A stretch of DNA of 64,000 nucleotides from Pycnopodia helianthoides (Eukaryota; Echinodermata; Asteroidea; Forcipulatida; Asteriidae). This document shows positions 57,429 through 64,000 of this stretch, piece after piece. Where the stretch lies: contig CM063257.1 of the NCBI GenBank assembly GCA_032158295.1, positions 15,716,332-15,780,331 on the forward strand, written 5' to 3'. A program made the translations under genes and the position numbers. The notes under the pieces were generated by a model. The model was not told the DNA's origin and made no database searches. It saw nothing but the letters and a program-made list of their open reading frames with translations. Positions within the stretch are counted from its first letter, which is position 1. Every line of letters starts with the position of its first letter.

Positions 57429-60400
57429 CTGTCGATATAAATTAAAGGTATTTGAACGTGTCTGCCGATGAACACACAAAAAACAAACAATCTTCGAGGG
57501 TAAGAGTCAGAGGGGTGATAATTAATGGTCAGAGAGTAGGAGGGTTGACTATCTATCAGTCAAAACCAGTGGGCGATATTGAATGGTCAGACAGTAGGAG
57601 GGTTGACTCTTATCATTCAAAAGCTTTGGGTGATATTGAATGGTCAGACAGTGGGAGGGTTGACTATCTTTCGATCAAAACCAGTGGGTGATATTGAATG
57701 GTCAGACAGTAGGAGGGTTGACTAGCTATTGTTCAAAACCAGTGGGTGATATTGAATGGTCAGACAGTAGGAGGGTCGACTAGCTATTGTTCAAAACCTG
57801 AGGGTGATATTTAATGGTCAGACAGTAGGAGGGTTGACTATCTATCAGTTAAAACCAGTGGGTGATATTTAATGGCCAGACAGTAAGACGGTTGACTATC
57901 CATCGTTCAAAACCAGTCGGCCGTATTGAAAGATCAGACAGCAAGATGGGTAAAGCACTCAGCCTACAAAAAAAAACACACTATTTCTTACTCTGTCCAT
58001 CTTCGACGGTGTGATGGCCTTGAGATCTTGACCCTGGACATTGACGACGCGTTCCTCATCCGGGAGAAACACGGAGCACATCCTCCCCTGAAAGAAGATC
58101 ATGAAGAAGAAGACGAGACATCAGGACAGATCAGCATACGAGGCCTTCAGTTTTTGGAACGATTGTTTTATTCCCATAAAAAGGTAGGGATATATACTGT
58201 AAAACTAACCTGTGAAAATTCAATTTTTAAAAGGTGGTAGCGTTTTTGAGAGAAGTGAAGATTTGTCTTAGAATTCAAGCCCTGGGCCCTGCTTAAGCAC
58301 GAAAATGACCTAAGCACAACAAAATTAGCTCACCAGAATATGGCTACCAGCCAAAATACCATGTCACATGTACCATTTGTGACTGGTATCCTGCCTATTT
58401 TCGCTGAGCAGGAAATTGTTCAGCAATACTTTCTGCTTATAAGCAGATCTTCAAAAGTGAGCCCCATGGTCAGGGCCAAATTTCATAGAGCTGCTTAAGC
58501 ATCAAAAGTTGCTGCACACAACAAAATTATGCCTTCCAGAATAAGGTAACCAGCTAAAATACCATTTTACATGTACAAAAAGGTAGCTGGTGTCCTGCTT
58601 AGTTCTGCTCAGAAGATAACGTTGCGCAATATTTTCTGCTTAAAGGCCACGTACATTATTGGTAAGATCGAAAAACACAATGTTCACAGATTCACACATA
58701 ACTTACATGATTTAAAGTAAGTAATGGGCTCAAATGGGCCTGCCACACCTCTGTGACAGAAATTTGACAGTCCATTGGGACCAAACAGGTCCCTCGGTGC
58801 AAGGTTAAGCAGCTCTATGAAATTGAGCCCTGGTACTATTGCTAGAACTCACCGTGATGCTACGAATCACTGCCGTCTTCTGCACCAGCGATTTATCTTC
58901 ATGCGACACGATCTTCACCTCGATGTCCGTCGCCTGCCACTCCATGAGGCCGGAGTCCCCACCCCCGATGCCCCCCGGGGTCTGGGGGTTGAAGCCCAAC
59001 GGGGAGGGCGCACCGGGCGTCATGGGAAAGCCGACGGGGCTCGGGGTGGCCTGGTAGCTACCTGGGGAAGGTGTGGGTTGGTAGCTGGCCGGGGACGGGG
59101 TGGGCTGGTAGCTGCCGGGGCTAGGCGCTTGCTGGAAGGAGCTTGAAGATGGGCTGGGTGTGGCTACAGAGAGGGGAAAAGAGCAAAATAGTGTACTGGT
59201 AACACCAGAAATGGTTTGCATGATAGAGTCTCTATGTTTTTTTCCTTTAACCCTTTCAGCCCCAAGTTCTTTTGACATAAACATCTGCTGGAGCCCACGT
59301 TCTTTGACCACTCAAGCGTGAAGCACACTTTCTCACACAACAGGAAGCTGATGTTCTTGCTAGTATAGTGATCAAGTTCGCTTTTCTGAGAAACCTTGGC
59401 TTCACAATCAGAATTAATCAATGAAACGAAAAAAAAATATCAAATAAAAAACCACAAGAATTTAATTTGGTTTTGCTCTTACACTGATGTGTATTAAGTA
59501 CTGTATACTCAGTACTTTGCCGAGCTCTGTGAAAAAAAATCCACAGGCAAATCACTCGGGTGGGATTCGAACCCGCAGTGATTTGCCTGTGGATTTTTCT
59601 CACAGAGCTCGAGAAAGTACGGAGTATACAGTACTTAAAGGCACTGGACACTATTGGTAATTACTCAAAATAATTGTTAGCATAAAAACTTATTTGGTAA
59701 CGAGCAATGGAGAGCTGTTGATAGTATAAAACATTGTTAGAAACGGCTCCCTCTGAAGTAACGTAGTTTTTGAGAAAGAAGTAATTTCTCAGTAAAATAT
59801 TTTTCTTTGTTCAACCCCATACTAAAATATTTTAAATGATTTTGAGACCTCACGCGTGATTTTGAGACCTCGAAATCAAGCATCTGAAAACACACAACTT
59901 CGTGTGACAAGGGTGTTTTTTCTTCCATTATTATCTCGCAACTTCGACGACCAATTGAGTTCAAATTTTCACAGGTTTGTTATTTTGTGCATATGTTGAG
60001 ATACACCAAGTGAGAAGACTGGTCTTTGACAATTACCAAAGGTGTCCAGTGCCTTTAAGTACACATCGGTGTAAGGGTAAAACCAAATTGAATTCTTTAT
60101 CCCCGATGCAAAAATCAACTTCTATTAAGAAAAACCACCAGATTTAGCAGTGAGAAACTCACGTTGATAGTTGCCAGGTGACGGAGTGGGCTGATACGGT
60201 GAGTACGTTGATTCGCTGCCATACATCCCCGAGGAGCTGCCGGGGGTGGCCGGGGTGTAGGGACCGTTACTGGGTGTCTCGAGCGCGGGTGTCCGGGTGC
60301 CGGGGGGGTTGAGTAGTACCGTAGGGTTGGGGGGATGGGGAGGCTTCATCGTAGCTGAAGTCGTAATCGCTGGACCTGAGAACAAAACGGCAAACATGCA

Positions 60401-62964
60401 AACTATCAGATCTTATCAGAACTTGAGGTAAGTCGTGGCAATCGTGTTGATCGTAGACAATTTTTGGGCGGTTCAAAAATTTTCTACGATCAACACGATT
60501 AATTTTCATTTTCAATCGTGATCATCGCATCAGATCAAAAACGGAGCGCTGTAACCCAGTCTTTACAGTCACTAAACCACAAACCACAGTGGGACCAATT
60601 CAAAGCAAAACGTAGTTAAAGATACAGATTTCGCGCACACGTAAAATGCGATATGGTTGGGACCACTTTGGTATCTGATTTTTTTTTCTTTTGAAAGAAC
60701 ATTACAGAATTGGTAAGAAAAAAACTTGTGAAATGTACTTTTTGATCACAGATTTACATAAAACTTACACGGTCTAATGATGATGTTAGTAGAAAACATC
60801 CCTTGAAATATTTCTGTCTGAAATGCCATATTTGATGAGAAATGAATAAACTAATTTTCTGATTGGAGTTTATCCCTCAGTGAGCGTTTTATTCATTTGT
60901 TGAATCTATATGATTTCATGCAAATGTGTAATCGGTTTTTCACTATTTTCTTGTGACCCAGATGGCCGATCGATCTCAAACTTCTACAGGTTTGTCAGTT
61001 TAAGTATATGGTGGATTACATAAAGTGCTTGCACTTCTAGCAACTGTTTTGTTAGCAAAAACCAATTCTGTAATGTTCCTTTAAACTGCAATTGTTAAAA
61101 CAGAGAAGAAATTTATACAATTGGAAACAAATAAATAGTTTTTCTGTCAACCCTGTTGTTACAAAAAAGAAATTGCCATAAAGATCTGTTGGCGACTGAA
61201 TTGTGTGACCACTTAAGCAAAGACCATGTGACCTGTGACATCACATGTTTACAAACGAGCCAAAGAGCCTGGACTTCGTGCAGGCACAATTTGTACACAG
61301 CTCGCTGGAAGAAACAGGCATGAGAATCGGCGATTGAAAAAATTGGAAATCCATTTCGTAAAAATATTGCTAAATATGCATATGTCTAGATTTTGGGCAA
61401 TGTCCGGAAATTGGGCAAGGTGACCCAGGCGTCAGCGCTGCACGCTGGACATACTAGGGACAAAGTTTCTATAATTAAAAAATTTGTTCATCAGAACATG
61501 GAGAGACTGGGAACTTTCCTCCAGAACCAGGGAGAGTTGGCGGCTCTGGTGTTCACCTCGAGGTGATTATGACACAAAATGTAAACATTTCTCATAATGC
61601 AAGTGTGGCATCTTGCCTGCCTGAAAATGCCCTGGAATGTACGAGGTCACTCTTTTTTCGTCAACAAGGTAAACACGACCTGAACAAGAGCGCTCATTGC
61701 AAACAGTGTGAGGGGTGTTGAACATTAGACCATAGAGCAAGGAGCATTGAGCAAAATAAAATTAAAAACATGTTTAGCGTCCTGCCTTTTTGAAAAAAAA
61801 GGAGGAGGCAGGCCTTTTTCTGAAATAGTCATCCAACACATTTTTCAAGACAACTGGCCGGGCTATTTTTTAAGTTGGTTGCCAGCTTTTTTCTGTGTGT
61901 TTTTTTTGTATGTACTGTAGTAAAAAAACAAACAACAATGTTTATGTATTTTAGAATAATTTTTTTTTGTCAGAGATCGTAAAAATTGATCCTAAAAAAA
62001 AGAAAAAAAAGGAGGCGGCCTCTTACAAGGAATTGGCCAGGGATGCTATACATGTTTTTTTATTTATTTGGCCTTTACCTGCTGGGTGTGTTGGTGACCG
62101 TCGGATCCCACGCTCCAGACCGCCCTGGTGTCTGACTCCCATCATGCAATGGGGTCTGGGAACCGTAATGCGGAGTCCTACTACCTGTAAATCAAAACAC
62201 AACAAATTATTGGATTTTCAAGGCAGTGTTTCAAGACGGTGTTTCCGATCAGCAGAGTAGGGGTTCGACTCCCGGTCGTGGCACCTGTGTCCTTAAGCAA
62301 GACACGAGTCGGTCCATTTTTCCCACTGAATTTTCCCCGACAACTTTCCTTGGACCCAGCCTCGCTACCATGGGCAGCGCGCCGTAACAATACCTCTCAA
62401 CACTAACTCCTGGATGAGAAGCACTGAAAAACAATGCTAACTATAAGTGACTGTTCTAAGTGAGTGGGTTCTTGTAGGGCGCTCATTATGCAAGTTTCAA
62501 AATGCGTCTCGAAATGCAAGTTTTTTAACGCAATCCACTTCAAATGAATCATGTTGTTTACACAGTCAACCTAAACTGTACACAGTTCGACATAATACAA
62601 GATCAATAAAGAATGAGAGGGGACCAGTTGCTCTATGACTTGATGCGTCTTTTGATCGCGCTCTCTTCGTAGTCTCTAACACAGAATGGATCAACCACAG
62701 GACTAATTAAAATATCCAACATGTTTGGATATTTCAAGGTCTCACTTCCAGGGGTAGTGATCGAGCAAAGGCATTCTGGGAAAAGATGGCGCGGCGAGAT
62801 CGTACACCACTGGGAATGAGGTTGTCTTGGACCTACCATCATGCAGAGGAGTCTGTGACCCATAGACTGGTGTCTTTGAGCCTGAGCTGCCGTACATGGG
62901 AGTCTGGGAGCCGTACATTGGTGTTCGGCCATACGCCGTCGTAGCGCCAGTCCTGATCTGTCCT
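57273..62964 (-). CDS. SUPT5H: SUPT5H (transcription elongation factor SPT5), C-terminal six exons
   Basis: Minus-strand exons, in gene order: 62964-62837, 62184-62079, 60375-60163, 59163-58853, 58087-57992, 57428-57273. SPT5 pairs with SPT4 as DSIF, which binds RNA polymerase II, enforces promoter-proximal pausing and, after CDK9 phosphorylation of its repeats, promotes elongation. The segment encodes [13 protein letters not shown] CTR1 repeats, NTPSR, an acidic [17 protein letters not shown] stretch, [12 protein letters not shown] CTR2 repeats, a segment ending KTAVIRSIT, then GRMCSVFL and the last KOW-like block ([20 protein letters not shown]). The order matches the end of vertebrate SPT5. 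All junction phases agree except for one surplus base in the third exon. The 5' exons lie past 64000. Confidence 0.95.
57510..57950 (+). repeat. 58-bp satellite (AGTAGGAGGGTTGAC family) in the last SUPT5H intron
   Basis: About seven units of GATATTGAATGGTCAGACAG-TAGGAGGGTTGACTA with CAAAACCAGTGGGT. Confidence 0.85.
57992..58087 (-). CDS. SUPT5H: SUPT5H penultimate exon
   Basis: Acceptor CTTTCAG, donor AGA|GTAAGA. 32 codons, phase 0 on both sides: [17 protein letters not shown] to ITPSKMDR, equivalent to the GGMCSVYL...ITPTK segment of vertebrate SPT5. Confidence 0.94.
58155..58250. mobile_element. family C MITE fragment
   Basis: CAGTTTTTGGAACGATTGTT and AAAGGTGGTAGCGTTTTTGA. Confidence 0.5.
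58280..58832. mobile_element. two GGGCCC-type MITEs, the second holding a TTAA MITE piece
   Basis: The first spans about 58280-58470. The second runs from GCCAAATTTCATAGAGCTGC at 58475 to CTCTATGAAATTGAGCCC at 58832 and is interrupted at 58640 by TTAAAGGCCACGTACATTAT (family F, to about 58725). Confidence 0.65.
58853..59163 (-). CDS. SUPT5H: SUPT5H exon (CTR2 repeats and start of the terminal KOW region)
   Basis: Acceptor CTCTCTGTAG, donor ACG|GTGAGT. It encodes [12 protein letters not shown] repeats (CDK9-type SP/TP sites), [18 protein letters not shown], then [11 protein letters not shown] and KTAVIRSIT. Confidence 0.95.
59470..60130. mobile_element. SINE2 inverted fragments, one split by a family A MITE
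   Basis: A minus-strand SINE2 piece lies at 59470-59580. The plus SINE2 body (GAAAGTACGGAGTATACAGT) is interrupted at TTAA and resumes at 60059 (GTACACATCGGTGTAAGGGT). Confidence 0.8.
59635..60058. mobile_element. TTAA-flanked MITE, family A, inside SINE2
   Basis: TTAAAGGCACTGGACACTAT ... GTGTCCAGTGCCTTTAA. The flanks rejoin to the SINE2 sequence GTACTTAAGTACACATC. Confidence 0.85.
60163..60375 (-). CDS. SUPT5H: SUPT5H exon (acidic linker and first CTR2 repeat), with a 1-nt excess in a 7-base homopolymer
   Basis: Acceptor TGTTCTCAG, donor CAAC|GTGAGT. It begins [20 protein letters not shown] in the frame set by the preceding exon. The frame is lost at the C7 run (plus-strand G at 60302-60308). 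The rest, [20 protein letters not shown] to [11 protein letters not shown], reads one base over. Six C would restore one frame and the phase needed by the next exon. Homopolymer miscall is most likely. Confidence 0.88.
60440..60500. repeat. 26-bp hairpin in a SUPT5H intron
   Basis: AATCGTGTTGATCGTAGACA-ATTTTT against AAAAATTTTCTACGATCAAC-ACGATT, 9-base loop, about 65 nt from the 60375 acceptor. Confidence 0.75.
60691..61084. mobile_element. TTAA MITE, family D
   Basis: GAAAGAACATTACAGAATTG and CCAATTCTGTAATGTTCCTT ends; right TTAA kept. Confidence 0.75.
61213..61680. repeat. intronic blocks duplicated at 63003-63720
   Basis: AAAGACCATGTGACCTGTGA...GAGCCTGGACTTC matches 63003-63122, and TATGACACAAAA...TCTTGCCTGCC...AAGGTCACTCTT matches 63612-63720, in the same order. 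Confidence 0.65.
62079..62184 (-). CDS. SUPT5H: SUPT5H exon (CTR1 end)
   Basis: Acceptor GATTTACAG, donor GCAG|GTAAAG. It encodes [20 protein letters not shown], then [13 protein letters not shown]. Phases join both neighbours (G|GT and AG|G). Confidence 0.93.
62246..62312 (+). mobile_element. SINE fragment
   Basis: AGCAGAGTAGGGGTTCGACT and CTTAAGCAAGACACG of the tRNA-Leu SINE; head and tail missing. Confidence 0.55.
62837..62964 (-). CDS. SUPT5H: SUPT5H exon (CTR1 start): TPMYGSQTP repeats
   Basis: Acceptor CCTTTCAG, donor GATG|GTAGGT. It encodes [15 protein letters not shown], then [15 protein letters not shown], the CTR1 pentapeptide-like repeats. The next exon upstream in the gene is outside the window. 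Confidence 0.93.
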
Positions 62965-63128
62965 CTGAAAGGAAAAATATTCAACAAAATCTGAAATAAA
63001 ATCAAGTAAAGACCATGCGACCTGTAACCTGTGACCTGTGACCTGTGACATCACATGTTCACAAAAGAGCCATAGAGCCTGGACTTCATAAAGGCACAGC
63101 TTGTACACAGCTCAATGGAAGAAAACAT

Positions 63129-63493
63129 TTAAAGGGAAGGTATACGTTTGGTAACCACTCTTAAAATTAGTGGCAATAAAAACTTACTTGGTTAGAGTAA
63201 AGCAACTTTCGATAGTATAAAGCATTTTGAGAATCATTTTACTTCGGAGTAATGTGGTTATGGAAAAATATATATCAGTTTTTATCAGAACAAATTTGAA
63301 TCTGATATTCTCAGATTGTGTAATTCTATTAGGGATTATTCTTCCTGTGTGGACATAACCGCTCCAGATATTCGGCAATATCTCAAAAATGCTACCACCT
63401 TTTGAAATGATATTTTCACAGATTAATTTTGTATATATCTACATTTATATAAGATTGAAACATTCCAAAACCAAAGGTATAATTTGCCTTTAA
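63129..63493. mobile_element. TTAA-flanked MITE, family C
   Basis: AAAGGGAAGGTATACGTTTG and CCAAAGGTATAATTTGCC ends between TTAA sites. Confidence 0.8.
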
Positions 63494-63759
63494 TCTAATG
63501 TTTTATGGCGATTGCATCGTCTGATTTGTATCATTTGATATGAAGAAAGGAGACACATCTGCAAACTTGTTCAGCTGTTATTTTTATATCTCTTGAATTT
63601 ATGTAGAGCTTATGACACAAAAAGGAAGAATTTCCCATGAGACCAGTGTAGTATCTTGCCTGCCAGAAAGGCCCTGGAACGCACAAGGTCACTCTTATTT
63701 GTAAACAAAGGTTACCTGGTCTTGAGGATAAGTCACGCAACGAGTAAAATATAATTGTA

Positions 63760-64000
63760 CACTCGTTGCAGTAACACCATGTGTGTATATCTACTTTGCT
63801 GGGTAGATTTTGTTCTTTAGAGAACTTGTCTTGCTGTTTGTTCTACTGCTGCGGATTAGATTTTGGAATTCGGTAGACTACTTAGTTCTGCAAAGAACTG
63901 TCCTGCTTATTTAGTACTACCTGAGCAGGAGGTTGGAAATCGGCCAAGACTACTACTTTCACTAAGTGGGCAGGAGGTAGGAAATCGGCCAAGATTACTA
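63760..64000 (+). repeat. dispersed repeat, copy of 21490-21780, cut by the window edge
   Basis: AACACCATGTGTGTATATCT, AGAACTTGTCTTGCT and AAATCGGCCAAGACTACTAC; the last motif starts to repeat in tandem at 63970. Confidence 0.65.

Noticed and set aside
58775..59146. Plus-strand 123-codon frame opposite SUPT5H
   Set aside because: Antisense of the proline-rich CTR2 exon.

Overview
This window is nuclear DNA from a deuterostome animal, most likely an echinoderm (sea star or close relative). That placement is inferred from the two gene families, the intron-rich genes and the heavy load of short TIR elements and tRNA-derived SINEs. There are no bacterial-type operons. Two protein-coding genes lie tail to tail.

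(1) 3245..45810, plus strand: a complete THSD7A/B-like gene (thrombospondin type-1 domain-containing protein 7). I reconstructed 23 coding exons by hand. All join in compatible phase at GT/AG sites except one: exon 12 carries one base too many. The product (1536 aa once that base is discounted) has a signal peptide, about 21 alternating thrombospondin type-1 repeats (TSRs), a C-terminal EGF-like cysteine-rich region, one transmembrane helix and a short basic-start cytoplasmic tail. It should be a surface or basement-membrane-contacting adhesion protein.

(2) 57273..62964, minus strand: the last six exons of SUPT5H, the DSIF subunit SPT5. They encode the TPxYGSQTP repeats (CTR1), the TPSPxSYQ repeats (CTR2) and the terminal KOW-like segment. 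The 5' part lies beyond the right edge. One of these exons also has a 1-nt excess, in a 7-base homopolymer.

1..3059 is the 5' flank of THSD7, with a possible leader exon. Intron 1 (3851..15057) and the shorter introns are packed with mobile and tandem repeats. 45811..57272 is the convergent intergenic region. It holds a hexanucleotide array grown from a transposon terminal repeat (47130..47590) and a 3.8-kb minisatellite of about 53-bp units with an inverted block (50055..53880).

Repeats fall into recognisable families: TTAA-flanked MITEs (at least five subfamilies, with an empty-site comparison inside the window), MITEs ending in GGGCCCAATTTCATAGAG, a tRNA-Leu(CAA)-derived SINE, a second tRNA-derived SINE, and a dispersed element carrying a hammerhead-like CTGANGA...GAAAC hairpin. 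The most unusual local features are tandem duplications that copied the 5' splice donors of THSD7 exons 17 and 20. I found no CRISPR array, prokaryotic system or viral gene.
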